Assembly: GCA_942492055.1 (NCBI GenBank)
Contig: CALODP010000001.1
Coordinates: 186,001 to 250,000 of the forward strand
From: CALODP01 sp942492055
GTDB taxonomy: Bacteria > Bacteroidota > Ignavibacteria > Ignavibacteriales > Melioribacteraceae
Direction: 5' to 3'
Length of the DNA stretch: 64,000 nt
Shown in pieces: positions 25,967 to 35,125 of this stretch (the stretch's first letter is position 1; the number at the start of each line of letters is the position of its first letter). Made by a program: the position numbers and the translations under genes. The notes below the pieces were generated by a model, which was not told the DNA's origin, made no database searches, and worked only from the letters and a program-made list of their open reading frames with translations.

Positions 25967-26689
25967 ATGAATAACAGTTCTTTCGATCAATACGCTGCTG
26001 AATATGACTCATGGTTCTTAGATAACGAAAACGTCCTAAAGTCTGAACTTGCTCTTGTTGCCAAGAGTTTGGCCATTCCGGGAAGAACCCTATCCGTTGG
26101 TTGCGGAAGTGGGTTATTTGAAATGCTTTTACAAAAAGAATATGACATAACTATAAACGAAGGTATTGAACCTTCGGAAGGAATGGCAAGTATCGCTACC
26201 AAGCGTGGAGTAAACGTTACTTTGGGTACTGCCGAAGATGTTCCTTTCGGGGATAATGATTACGACACCATTATGTTCAATGGAACGCCAAGTTATATAA
26301 CGGATTTGAGAAAGGCTTTCGATAAAGCTTTCAATGCTCTTAAACCAGGTGGAAGAATAATCGCGATTGATGTTCCCAAAGAAGGCTCTTATGCTCTCCT
26401 TTACAACCTTGCCAAATCCATAGGAAGCTGGGATCATGAATTACTTCAAGGCACTCCCCCGAAACACCCTTACCCTATAGAGTTAGTCAAAGTTGCCAAT
26501 TGGCGCACTACACAGGAGAAAATAGAATTGTTAAATGAAACTGGTTTTGAAGATCTTAAGTTCTACCAGACATTAACCCAACATCCTCTCTATTCTAATG
26601 ATACCTTCGAATATCCTATTGAAGGATATACGAAAGGAGATTATGTTGCCATAATAGCTCAAAAACCGGAGGTATACGATGCTAAATAA
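25967..26689 (+). CDS. SAM-dependent methyltransferase under TPP-riboswitch control
   Basis: Class I methyltransferase of the BioC/UbiE type: FDQYAAEYDSWFLDN start, SAM motif TLSVGCGSGLFEMLL (about 40-54), IEPSEGMASIA, GTAEDVPFGDNDYDTIMF (about 84-101), FNALKPGGRIIAID (about 120-133). 240 residues. First gene behind the TPP aptamer; its end overlaps thiM by 11 bases and holds the thiM ribosome site (GGAGG). Because it is regulated and translated with thiamine salvage genes, its substrate is probably a thiamine-related compound or breakdown product (inference). I do not recognise a named thiamine enzyme with this sequence. Confidence 0.88.
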   Translation: MNNSSFDQYAAEYDSWFLDNENVLKSELALVAKSLAIPGRTLSVGCGSGLFEMLLQKEYDITINEGIEPSEGMASIATKRGVNVTLGTAEDVPFGDNDYDTIMFNGTPSYITDLRKAFDKAFNALKPGGRIIAIDVPKEGSYALLYNLAKSIGSWDHELLQGTPPKHPYPIELVKVANWRTTQEKIELLNETGFEDLKFYQTLTQHPLYSNDTFEYPIEGYTKGDYVAIIAQKPEVYDAK

Positions 26690-27473
26690 AGAAAATCTAA
26701 TAAAAGATATAGAAGCGATAAGAACCAATTCTCCCTTAGTTCACAACATAACCAATTATGTAGTTATGAATAATACGGCGAATGCCTTACTATCCTTAGG
26801 CGCATCTCCGGTAATGGCTCATGCGATCGAAGAAGTTGCCGATATGGTATCATTTGCAGGAGCTCTGGTGATTAACATCGGAACGCTCAGTGAGAAATGG
26901 ATAGATGCTATGCGAATAGCAATGAAAGCCGCAAAGAGTAAAAACATACCAATAGTATTTGATCCGGTTGGAGCAGGAGCAACTAATTATAGAACCTCCA
27001 CATGTCTATCATTATTAGAAGATAATCATCCTACAATTATAAGAGGAAACGCTTCCGAAATAATGGCTCTTGTAAATGCCGGTCAGAAGACAAAAGGGGT
27101 TGATAGCACAAACACAACTGATGACGCTTTGGAAAGCGCTAAGCTATTAGCTCAAAGGTTCGATTGTGTTGTTTCCATAAGTGGAGAAATTGACTACATA
27201 ACCGATGGCGAAACCGTTAATATTGTTAAAAACGGAACATCCTTACTCACCAAGGTAACCGGAATGGGATGCACAGCTACAGCCATTACAGGAGCTTTTG
27301 CTTCTGTAAATAAGAACTACTTGGAGGCGGCAACAAATGCTATGGCCTTGATGGGAATAGCCGGAGAAGTTGCAGAAAAGTCATCAAACGGGCCGGGTAG
27401 TCTCCAAATAAACTTCCTCGATACATTATACAACATTGGCGACAAAGAAATCGGGGAGTTGCTGAAAATATAA
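26679..27473 (+). CDS. thiM: Hydroxyethylthiazole kinase (ThiM)
   Basis: Phosphorylates the thiazole alcohol salvaged from thiamine breakdown. Ribokinase-like fold with HNITNYVVMNNTANALL near the N-terminus, VFDPVGAGATNYR, RGNASEIMAL, and the catalytic-site TKVTGMGCTATAI (GxGC) near residues 192-204. 264 aa, as expected. Overlaps the methyltransferase by 11 bases and its stop overlaps the thiE start (TAATG), so the operon is translationally coupled. TPP-riboswitch controlled. Confidence 0.95.
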   Translation: MLNKENLIKDIEAIRTNSPLVHNITNYVVMNNTANALLSLGASPVMAHAIEEVADMVSFAGALVINIGTLSEKWIDAMRIAMKAAKSKNIPIVFDPVGAGATNYRTSTCLSLLEDNHPTIIRGNASEIMALVNAGQKTKGVDSTNTTDDALESAKLLAQRFDCVVSISGEIDYITDGETVNIVKNGTSLLTKVTGMGCTATAITGAFASVNKNYLEAATNAMALMGIAGEVAEKSSNGPGSLQINFLDTLYNIGDKEIGELLKI

Positions 27474-28117
27474 TGAATAAAGCTAATTTCAATCCGAAGC
27501 TCTATTTGGTAACAGATAGAGATCTGTCTCTTGGCAGAAGCCTAGAAGAGATAGTTGAAGCTGCCATAAAAGGGGGTACAAACCTTATCCAGCTTAGAGA
27601 AAAAGAAGCATCAACAGGAGAATTCGTTGACCTAGCAAAGAGATTAATGAAAATAACCTCCTCATATAATGTTCCTCTTATTGTTAATGATAGAGTTGAT
27701 GTTGCGTTAGCAGCAAAATGTGACGGTGTTCATATCGGGCAAAGCGATATGAATTATACGGATGCACGTAATATATTGGGTAATGACGCAATTATCGGAT
27801 TATCAATAGAAACTCTTGAGCAGGCAAAAGAAGCAAACAATTTGGATGTTGATTATATTGCAGCAAGCCCTGTATTCTCTACTCCTACCAAAACCGACAC
27901 TGCTCCTGCATTCGGATTGGACGGTCTTACAAAAATCAGAGAAATCTCAAGGCACAAAATTGTAGCAATAGGAGGAATAAACAAATCAAATGCAGCCGAT
28001 GTAATATCTGCCGGTGCTCATTCATTGGCAATTGTTTCTGCTATCTGTTCCGCTAATAATCCGGTAGAAGCGTCAAAAGAACTAGCGGATATAATCGATA
28101 AAAACAGAGAAGGATAA
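27473..28117 (+). CDS. thiE: Thiamine-phosphate synthase (ThiE)
   Basis: Joins HMP-PP and thiazole phosphate to give thiamine phosphate. TIM-barrel motifs: LYLVTDRDL (start), NLIQLREKEAST (about 38-49), PLIVNDRVDVALAAKCDGVHIGQ (shown across residues 66-88), IGLSIETLEQAKEA, DYIAASPVFSTPTKTD and VAIGGINKSNAADVI. 214 aa. The ATG overlaps the thiM stop. Salvage substrate comes from thiM and thiD in the same operon. Confidence 0.95.
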   Translation: MNKANFNPKLYLVTDRDLSLGRSLEEIVEAAIKGGTNLIQLREKEASTGEFVDLAKRLMKITSSYNVPLIVNDRVDVALAAKCDGVHIGQSDMNYTDARNILGNDAIIGLSIETLEQAKEANNLDVDYIAASPVFSTPTKTDTAPAFGLDGLTKIREISRHKIVAIGGINKSNAADVISAGAHSLAIVSAICSANNPVEASKELADIIDKNREG

Positions 28118-28120
28118 GAG

Positions 28121-29122
28121 ATGAAACTTTCTGATATAGGCGAGTTCGGATTAATAGAGCGTTTCGCCCCCCCCTTTACCTCAGTTATGCCTAAAAACAC
28201 TCTAGGCATCGGAGACGATTGTGCTGTTATTCCTCAGAGAGAAGACGAATCTCTTCTTATAACCACAGATCTTTTGGTGGAAGGAATTCACTTCCTAAAA
28301 GATAAAATAACAGCTAAAGATTTGGGGCATAAATCACTAGCTGTTAATCTAAGTGATATAGCCGCGATGGGAGGAATACCTGAAGCAACTTTCCTTTCGA
28401 TTGCGCTGCCAAAAGAGACAGAACTAGAGTGGATAGATTCCTTTTTCGAAGGCTACAGGGAATTATCCGAGGAAGCTCATGCACCTCTGATGGGAGGTGA
28501 TACTACAAAATCCCCGGATAAGATTGTCATTAATGTAGCTGTTCTCGGTAAAGCCAAAAACAACGAGATAAAATATAGAAGCACAGCCAAATCGGGAGAT
28601 ATTATAGCTATCTCCGGATTAACCGGAGAGTCTGCAGGTGGACTGGAGGCACTCCTTAATGATTATCCGCATAGCGAAATAGTCGATTATTTAATTGGTA
28701 AGCATAATCGCCCGAAGCCACATCTTGACGAAGGAAGATTTCTATCGCAATATGCTGCAGTGCATGCCATGATGGACATTTCGGATGGTATTGATTCCGA
28801 TTTACGCCATATTCTAAAACGCTCCGGTGTTTCGGCTAAGATCTATCTCAATAAACTTCCCAAATCAAAAGAACTTCTGGAAGCTAGTAAACTTTATAGC
28901 CTTGATTATATAAGAGCTATTTTAGCCGGAGGCGAAGATTATGTTCTCCTTATAACTATAGATAAAAACGAATTCGAATCTATAGCAAATAGCTTCCGAA
29001 ATCAATTCGGAAAAGAACTATATCCGATAGGCGAAATAGTGAAGGGAGAACAAAAATTACATTATTATTCGGGGAAAAATAAGGTGCAACTCTCCGGAGA
29101 AGGTTTTGATCATTTCAAATAA
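28121..29122 (+). CDS. thiL: Thiamine-monophosphate kinase (ThiL)
   Basis: ATP-dependent step from thiamine phosphate to TPP, the active cofactor. Motifs: LGIGDDCAVI (about 27-36), TTDLLVEGIHF, GHKSLAVNLSDIAAMGG (about 66-82), LMGGDTTKSP, GLTGESAGGLEALL and MMDISDGIDSDLRHIL (about 214-229), all typical of ThiL in the PurM-like fold. 333 aa. Three-base gap from thiE. Confidence 0.95.
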   Translation: MKLSDIGEFGLIERFAPPFTSVMPKNTLGIGDDCAVIPQREDESLLITTDLLVEGIHFLKDKITAKDLGHKSLAVNLSDIAAMGGIPEATFLSIALPKETELEWIDSFFEGYRELSEEAHAPLMGGDTTKSPDKIVINVAVLGKAKNNEIKYRSTAKSGDIIAISGLTGESAGGLEALLNDYPHSEIVDYLIGKHNRPKPHLDEGRFLSQYAAVHAMMDISDGIDSDLRHILKRSGVSAKIYLNKLPKSKELLEASKLYSLDYIRAILAGGEDYVLLITIDKNEFESIANSFRNQFGKELYPIGEIVKGEQKLHYYSGKNKVQLSGEGFDHFK

Positions 29123-29136
29123 CGGAAGATAATAAT

Positions 29137-29964
29137 ATGTATGAAAATCAGTATAAACGAACATTAACCATAGCAGGCTCCGATAGTGGCGGAGGAGCAG
29201 GTATTCAAGCCGATCTTAAAACGTTTTCCGCTTTGGGATGTTATGGTATGTCGGTAATAGCAGCCTTGACGGCGCAAAACACTTCAACAGTTACAGGCAT
29301 CCTTGAAATAGAGCACTCTTTTGTAGAAAAGCAAATTGATGCGGTTCTAAGTGACATCGGAACAGATGCCGTTAAAATAGGTATGTTATCCGATCCTATG
29401 ATTATAAAAACAGTAGCAAGAAAGCTCAAGGAATATAAAATAGAGAATGTTGTACTTGATCCTGTGATGGTCGCAAAAAGCGGAGATAAACTTCTTAAAG
29501 ACGAATCGATAGAGACGCTGAAAAAGGAATTAATACCTATTGCCAAGATAATAACTCCCAATATACCTGAAGCCGAAGTACTAACCGGAATAAAAATAAA
29601 TGACTATACGGATTTGCTTCATGCAGCCGATATTTTGTTCAGACTCGGACCGGAATCCGTATTAGTAAAAGGTGGTCATTTAGAAGGAGAAACAAGTAAT
29701 GATGTGCTCCTTATTAAATCGGAAAACGAAGGAAACCCACTGGAGTTTCAATATGAATCGAAAAGAATAGATTCGGTTAATACGCACGGTACCGGATGTA
29801 CTCTATCCTCAGCTATCGCATCTTTCCTAGCAAGAGGTTTCTCATTGCAGGATAGTGTTAAAAACGCAAAAGAGTACATCACCGAAGCAATACTAGAAGG
29901 TGCTAATTATAAATTAGGCAACGGTCATGGGCCGGTTCATCATTTTCATAAGTTTTGGAAATAA
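29137..29964 (+). CDS. thiD: Hydroxymethylpyrimidine/phosphomethylpyrimidine kinase (ThiD)
   Basis: Double phosphorylation of HMP to HMP-PP. TIAGSDSGGGAGIQADLKTF near residues 10-29, MSVIAALTAQNT, VKIGMLSDPMII, DPVMVAKSGDKLL, TPNIPEAEVLTG and NTHGTGCTLSSAIAS (GTGC anion hole) confirm the family. 275 aa, no fused ThiE or TenA domain. Supplies ThiE with pyrimidine made by TenA salvage. Confidence 0.95.
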   Translation: MYENQYKRTLTIAGSDSGGGAGIQADLKTFSALGCYGMSVIAALTAQNTSTVTGILEIEHSFVEKQIDAVLSDIGTDAVKIGMLSDPMIIKTVARKLKEYKIENVVLDPVMVAKSGDKLLKDESIETLKKELIPIAKIITPNIPEAEVLTGIKINDYTDLLHAADILFRLGPESVLVKGGHLEGETSNDVLLIKSENEGNPLEFQYESKRIDSVNTHGTGCTLSSAIASFLARGFSLQDSVKNAKEYITEAILEGANYKLGNGHGPVHHFHKFWK

Positions 29965-29982
29965 TTATAAGGGAAGCGCGAG

Positions 29983-30633
29983 ATGAAATTCTTAGATATA
30001 ATGGATACAAAAAGCGCCATCTACATTGAAGCGATGAAGAATCATCCTTTTAATGTTGAGTTATCGAATGGAACTTTACCGGAAGATAAATTCAAATTTT
30101 ATATTGAGCAAGATTCATTATATGTACCGGAATACGCTCGCGCTCTCAGCATAATAGCTTCCAAAGCATCTACTACCAGAGAGTTTGCCTTCTTTGTCTC
30201 TTTAGCTAATGAAGGATTGGATATAGAACGAGAAATTCATAAAGAATATTTCAATCGATATAACATCAAGGGAGAAATTGAACCTTGCCCTACTTGCGAT
30301 GCGTATTCAAACTTTATGGTATATACCGCATCCGTCAGGTCTTTCCCGGAAGCAATGGCTGTTTTACTTCCATGCTTTAGAAGCTATGAAGAGGTAGTGC
30401 AACATATCTATAATAAAACAACTCCCGACAATCCATATATTCAATGGATAAATACATACGCGGGTGATGAGTATTCCGAAATAACCAAACAGCTAATTGA
30501 AATAACCGAACGCGCGTATAGTAAGGCCGACAAGCATATTAAAGAAAACATGGAAAAACTCTACATAAGATCCAATAGATATGAATTAATGTTCTGGGAT
30601 GCCGCTTATAATCAGGAAAAATGGATACTATAG
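29983..30633 (+). CDS. tenA: Aminopyrimidine aminohydrolase / thiaminase II (TenA)
   Basis: Salvages the pyrimidine part of degraded thiamine. TenA/THI-4 helical fold: FKFYIEQDSLYVPEYARAL (about 32-50), active-site Cys in VLLPCFRSYEEVV (about residue 130), the C-terminal Glu region and NRYELMFWDAAYNQEKW at the end. 216 aa. Last gene of the riboswitch operon. With thiM, thiE, thiL and thiD it forms a complete salvage set; the de novo genes thiC and thiG/thiH are not in this window. Confidence 0.93.
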   Translation: MKFLDIMDTKSAIYIEAMKNHPFNVELSNGTLPEDKFKFYIEQDSLYVPEYARALSIIASKASTTREFAFFVSLANEGLDIEREIHKEYFNRYNIKGEIEPCPTCDAYSNFMVYTASVRSFPEAMAVLLPCFRSYEEVVQHIYNKTTPDNPYIQWINTYAGDEYSEITKQLIEITERAYSKADKHIKENMEKLYIRSNRYELMFWDAAYNQEKWIL

Positions 30634-30651
30634 AGGTAGCTATTTCCTAGT

Positions 30652-30692
30652 AAATATTCCAATAATATCCAAGAGAATATTTTTATTATTTT
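30652..30692 (+). terminator. AT-rich terminator candidate after tenA
   Basis: AAATATTC / GAATATTT eight-base stem with a 15-base loop followed by TTATTATTTTTT, about 20 bases after tenA. Weak stem; tentative. Confidence 0.4.
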
Positions 30693-30928
30693 TTCTCTTA
30701 ACCTTTGTTTCTAAAAATAGCTACCTTTCCATATTTTATGGTGGTATATCTGATTCAGCTTAAGACTAAGAGCCGGTCATTAAAGAGTTTTGTTTACGAA
30801 AGGGTAAATACTAGATTCTTTCTTGTCTATCAAGCACTTTTGTTCCAAAGCGCACTATCACTTATATCTATTACTAAGATCTCATAAAAATTATATTATA
30901 AATCTAAACAAAATTCATTGGAGTTAAT

Positions 30929-33475
30929 ATGAAGAGAGTATACTATACTATTCTCTGCTCTTTCTTATTATGCTCTTTTGCCTCCGCGCAACTAAAAATC
31001 AACAAGGTTTCTACCGAAATGATTGCCCCTGGCATTAAGTATATGAGATATGAAGCACCGTCAAGACCCGCTGTTCTTTACGTAATTGAAGCGGATGTTA
31101 CAAATGAGTATTTTTCATTCGAAACATGGACCTCGAATGACAAAGTACCAAACCCTCCTCGCGAAATTCTCTCAAGCTTTTCCAACAGAAAAACATATGA
31201 GGGACATCGTGTGGCCGCAGCAGCTAATGCGGATTTCTTTAGCTATGAATATGGCGTCCCTTGCGGATTACAAGCTATTCAGGGTGAAGTTATAAAATCA
31301 GTCGGAGCTTTATATGGAATAGGAATGACAGAAGAGAAAAAACCATTCCTAGAAGCTACTCAATTTGCTTCCTCTGTAACAAGCAATAATGTTTCTTATA
31401 AGATCGACGCTGTGAACGTTGTTAATTTCAGATATTACACATGGTACCAGATGCTTGGAGCTGATCGACTTATTATGTACAATCATTATATGGATTTCTC
31501 CAGACAAAACGAAACCCCTGAAGTTGAAGTATTATTACAACCTATTATGGAATGGAATATCGGCGGAGATTCCGTGAAATGTGTAGTTGTTGAAAAAGGA
31601 GCATTTGTTAGCAAAGACCTTAGTGGCAAAAAGGTTGTATTGGGTGGCTTTGGCAAGGGTGCTACTTACATAATCAATAATATTTCTATAAACGATACCG
31701 TTAAAATTGACGTAAATATTCTACAGAACCCTAAAAAGATAAAAGAGCTAATCGGCGTATATCCTCGTATAGTTGTTGATGGAAAGAACCATGCTTATGA
31801 AGGTTATGTAGAGTATGGAAAAGATGACGCCATAAACCCGTCTAATAAGAATCCACTTACTAATCTTGGATTCAACAAAGAAGGTACTAAAATGTATTTG
31901 GTTGTCTGCGACGGTCGCCAGGAAGCTAGTCAAGGACTTAATCTATACGAAATGGCAGATTTCATGATAAGTCTCGGAGTTGATATGGCAACCCACTTTG
32001 ATAGTGGTGGCTCTACAATGCTTTGTGTTAATAATAAATTAGAAAACAGCCCTTCCGGTGGATCTGAAAGAGCAATAGTTAATGCCGTTGGTTTTGTAAC
32101 CTCTGCTCCATCAAAATTAGGAGAGTTGGCTCATATTCAGGTTACTCCTGACTCTCCATATCTCTATCGTGGAAATAGTGTACAACTTCAAGTAAAAGGA
32201 TATGATAAGTATTATAATCAGATTAATATAAACCAAACCCTAGTAAAGTTTACCAATAAATCGGATTTGGGTTCTATATCAGTAGACGGACTATTCACTG
32301 CAGGAATGGAATCGGATACCGCTTTAATCGAATGTGAGTATAATGGAATAAAAGATAGTGCTAGCATAATTACAAAATGGGTTAGTGGTATTCGTATCAC
32401 CCCTGAAGAAATTACTACCGATAACGTTACAACAGCATTTTTTCATGGTAAATCTTTTGATATTGATAATGCCAGTATTTCATTGCCAGATACCTGTTAT
32501 AAATGGTCTGTAGCAGATACTACCATTGGGTTAATTACAGAGAATGGTGTTTTTCTAGGTAAGAAGAATGGTGCTACAACAGTATACGCTACTCTATATG
32601 GTAGATTTGTTGATTCGGCAAAAGCAAACGTTATTATTGTTGAGGGAAGCAAATTATTAGATTCGTTCGAAGATGAGGGTAAATGGAATGTATCTTCGGA
32701 ATATATGGATGTTGAAAACACAAAGATTTCATTTATAACAGACAAGGCTACCGAAGGGACAAAAGCAATTAAACTAGACTATCAATACCAATTGGTAACG
32801 GGACAAAATAACATTGTGTATCTTAACACTGATATCCCTGTCGAAGGAATACCCGATTCCATATATTTGGATTGCTTAAGTGGAACAAATGAAAAAACAA
32901 AGGCTACTATTATAGTAGAAGATGCCGCCCAGAAAGAATATAAAATTATATTCAGAGCTTATCTTAATAATACAGATAAATTCAATAGAATACCGGCTCC
33001 TTATGATAAAAAAGTAGCAATATCTGGTAGTTCCTCTCCGGTAGTTTATCCTATTAGTATTAAGCAAATAATGATTGCCCCTCCAAGAACAGGAAAAAAT
33101 GACAGTACAACCTATTCTGGAAGTGTAATATTCGACAGATTATTCATTACCTATCCTAATAAAATAACCGATGTTAAGGAGATATCTTTAGTCCCATCCG
33201 AATTTAATTTGTCTCAGAATTACCCTAATCCGTTTAATCCTACTACAACTATAAACTACAATGTAGCCAAAGCAGGATTTATTAACATAGCAGTTTACAA
33301 CATGCTGGGTCAGAGGGTGAAAACATTGATTAATTCCGAAGTTAACGCAGGTTATCATTCGGTAATATGGAATGGGACAAATGAGTGTGGAAAAAAAGTA
33401 GCCTCTGGTACTTATCTATATAGAGCTATAATCGGTAATCAGGTCATCTCCAAGAAGATGTTGCTACTCAAATAA
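30929..33475 (+). CDS. T9SS-secreted phosphodiester-glycosidase-like (NAGPA domain) protein
   Basis: 848-residue secreted protein. Signal peptide about 1-20 (LCSFLLCSFASAQ). A NAGPA/phosphodiester glycosidase domain (about 60-390) is recognised from AAANADFFSYEYGVP, GLNLYEMADFMISLGVD and HFDSGGSTML. The canonical D-G-G-G-S is here D-S-G-G-S. An Ig-like/Big_2-type region (about 395-485), another beta region (about 490-575) and a CBM-like region (about 580-750) precede the T9SS tail with LSQNYPNPFNPTTTINY and YNMLGQRVKTL (about 765-848). Probably cleaves a sugar-1-phosphodiester or glycan at the cell surface. It is a separate transcript with GGAG ribosome site and a strong terminator. Confidence 0.87.
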   Translation: MKRVYYTILCSFLLCSFASAQLKINKVSTEMIAPGIKYMRYEAPSRPAVLYVIEADVTNEYFSFETWTSNDKVPNPPREILSSFSNRKTYEGHRVAAAANADFFSYEYGVPCGLQAIQGEVIKSVGALYGIGMTEEKKPFLEATQFASSVTSNNVSYKIDAVNVVNFRYYTWYQMLGADRLIMYNHYMDFSRQNETPEVEVLLQPIMEWNIGGDSVKCVVVEKGAFVSKDLSGKKVVLGGFGKGATYIINNISINDTVKIDVNILQNPKKIKELIGVYPRIVVDGKNHAYEGYVEYGKDDAINPSNKNPLTNLGFNKEGTKMYLVVCDGRQEASQGLNLYEMADFMISLGVDMATHFDSGGSTMLCVNNKLENSPSGGSERAIVNAVGFVTSAPSKLGELAHIQVTPDSPYLYRGNSVQLQVKGYDKYYNQININQTLVKFTNKSDLGSISVDGLFTAGMESDTALIECEYNGIKDSASIITKWVSGIRITPEEITTDNVTTAFFHGKSFDIDNASISLPDTCYKWSVADTTIGLITENGVFLGKKNGATTVYATLYGRFVDSAKANVIIVEGSKLLDSFEDEGKWNVSSEYMDVENTKISFITDKATEGTKAIKLDYQYQLVTGQNNIVYLNTDIPVEGIPDSIYLDCLSGTNEKTKATIIVEDAAQKEYKIIFRAYLNNTDKFNRIPAPYDKKVAISGSSSPVVYPISIKQIMIAPPRTGKNDSTTYSGSVIFDRLFITYPNKITDVKEISLVPSEFNLSQNYPNPFNPTTTINYNVAKAGFINIAVYNMLGQRVKTLINSEVNAGYHSVIWNGTNECGKKVASGTYLYRAIIGNQVISKKMLLLK

Positions 33476-33485
33476 ACTTATTATG

Positions 33486-33522
33486 ACCAAGAGAGAAAGT
33501 TGTACTTCTCTCTTGGTTTACT
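33486..33522 (+). terminator. Strong intrinsic terminator
   Basis: Perfect stem ACCAAGAGAGA / TCTCTCTTGGT with a 10-base loop, then TTACT, 10 bases after the NAGPA gene. Confidence 0.85.
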
Positions 33523-33839
33523 ATTCAATAAAATATATCATAATACCTCAAAGCTATCTTATAACCGGAAATGAAATTATTCGGAACAACAAAATATATC
33601 ACATCAAAACAGTACCGTTAATTGCAATAGACTACCTAGGTGATCGATGACAAACTACCTAGGTGATCGGTGACAGACTAAGATAGTGAAATATTATAGA
33701 TTACCCTATATAAGCTCTACAGATTAATAATGCAGAACTTTTCGGTATATACCTATGTAATAACTCTATTCGGAAACTATTCAATAAAATAGCACAGTAG
33801 TAATATTATTTATCTTCCGAACCCAATAGATAAGAAGAA
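33523..33839. other. Intergenic region with tandem repeat
   Basis: About 315 AT-rich bases without a gene. Contains the 23-base tandem repeat at 33631-33680; nothing else recognised. Confidence 0.4.
33631..33680. repeat. Two-copy 23-base tandem repeat with CCTAGG core
   Basis: Unit ACTACCTAGGTGATCG followed by RTGACAR, present at 33631-33653 and 33654-33676, then a third partial ACTA. Only positions 17 and 23 differ (A/G each). Each unit carries the palindrome CCTAGG. Could be a binding-site pair or a short satellite. Confidence 0.8.
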
Positions 33840-34532
33840 TTAGGTAACTGTTAGGAAAATCGGTAACTTTCCTCTTCTTATTTTCTCACCAACTACTATT
33901 CTAACTTCAATATTATATATCCCGGAAGGAATATTAGGAATATGAAAAAGAAGAGTAGATGGACTGTTATTACCTAAAACCTCTATTTTCATCTCTTCGT
34001 TTGTTTCGTTTATCAAAAAGATACCCGAATTCTCATTTTCTTCATCAACTTTGAGCTTATACCCACAAATCTTACCCATATTATTCGGTGTCATTATGGA
34101 GTTAACTTCTTTGCTAGCCAAATCGGTAAATTCAATAGGCTGAGGCAAGTTACTTGAAGCCGGTACTTTCTTGACATTAACGTCGGACAAAAAGCTTTTC
34201 TTTAAATCATTTCCGGCTTGTAATCTGGGAGCTAATTGATGCCTGTTTTTGTCGTAGGTGTCGTCCAGGCCATTATATACTCCACGTATTGTAACCATAT
34301 AATGTACAGTACCAAGATTAATATTATATCCCTCTTTCAATAGCTTGATTATTACATGATCATTTAACTCAAAAACCGCGCTAATATCGGGCTTAGTTAA
34401 TGTAGAACCGGAAGCAGCAATTTCATCGATTATATCCTCTCTATATAACGTTCCTTTAGACTGAACGATAGCGGTATAATCATCTTGGCTTTCCGAAAAG
34501 GAGTTTATCCTTAAGGAATATTCAATTGCCAT
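33840..34532 (-). CDS. HU/IHF-like DNA-binding protein (DUF4469-type)
   Basis: 230-residue cytoplasmic protein. The N-terminal 120 residues look like the divergent HU/IHF-like domain of Bacteroidota: YREDIIDEIAASGSTLTKPD (alpha helices), ISAVFELNDHVIIKLLKEGY, then INLGTVHYMVTIRGVYNGLD in place of the HU beta arms. The C-terminal part (about 130-230) is a beta domain (SGIFLINETNEEMKIEVLG, NIPSGIYNIEVRIVVGEK), as in DUF4469 proteins. Alone on the minus strand, next to the non-coding region with DnaA-box-like sequences. Function (nucleoid or regulatory) inferred. Confidence 0.75.
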   Translation of the reverse strand: MAIEYSLRINSFSESQDDYTAIVQSKGTLYREDIIDEIAASGSTLTKPDISAVFELNDHVIIKLLKEGYNINLGTVHYMVTIRGVYNGLDDTYDKNRHQLAPRLQAGNDLKKSFLSDVNVKKVPASSNLPQPIEFTDLASKEVNSIMTPNNMGKICGYKLKVDEENENSGIFLINETNEEMKIEVLGNNSPSTLLFHIPNIPSGIYNIEVRIVVGEKIRRGKLPIFLTVT

Positions 34533-35125
34533 AACCTATTCCCCTATATTGTTATACATATTTTAATTAAGAGAATAATGGTAAGGAATATTGGTAATAA
34601 TCCATTATTACGATTTATTTAAAGAGTATTTGCAATCCCTCAATCTCACAAATTATTGTAATACCATAACTATGTTTATAACTTCCGTTTCATAAAATTG
34701 AATAACAAACCGATCTTCCATTAAGTTCACTTTGTCGTTAAATAAAAAACAATTCCTAAATGACTAAGAGTTCCCTAAATCTTATATCATATTGCAAGTG
34801 TTAATAACTTGTTGATAACTACCATATTTATCCCCAGTGAGGTTCATAGTTATCAACATGTTGTTCACATAATTAGTTCAATATTATTTCGCTAACGAAA
34901 TTTATTTTCTACAACAATGTTTCCGGCGGTAAGGTTCACTAATGTTATAAAAAAAGAAAGTTGGGTTTATTGATCGAAATGAGTGTTTTTCTTCGATATA
35001 TGAAAAGAATTCGGGAAGGAAAAGGAACCATAAGTTATCCACATGTTTTCCACATTCCATAATTCAAATAATATGTCCTCCCGAAAAAATCGGGAGGCTT
35101 ATGTGGATAACTTTATGGCAATAGA
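34533..35125. other. Intergenic region with clustered DnaA-box-like 9-mers
   Basis: A 593-base AT-rich region without reading frames. Perfect TTATCCACA lies at 35035-35043 and its complement TGTGGATAA at 35102-35110. Near matches: TTTTCCACA (35046), TTATCCCCA (34828), TTATCAACA (34850) and TGTTGATAA (34810). A hairpin CCTCCCG/CGGGAGG (35077-35097) sits between the two perfect boxes. This may be an origin, a DnaA-titration site or a regulatory region; dnaA, dnaN and gidA are not near. Confidence 0.45.
35077..35097 (-). terminator. GC-rich hairpin downstream of the serine hydrolase
   Basis: CCTCCCG-AAAAAAT-CGGGAGG, perfect seven-base stem, 29 bases past the minus-strand gene end. No T run after the stem on the minus strand, so termination is uncertain. 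Confidence 0.45.
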
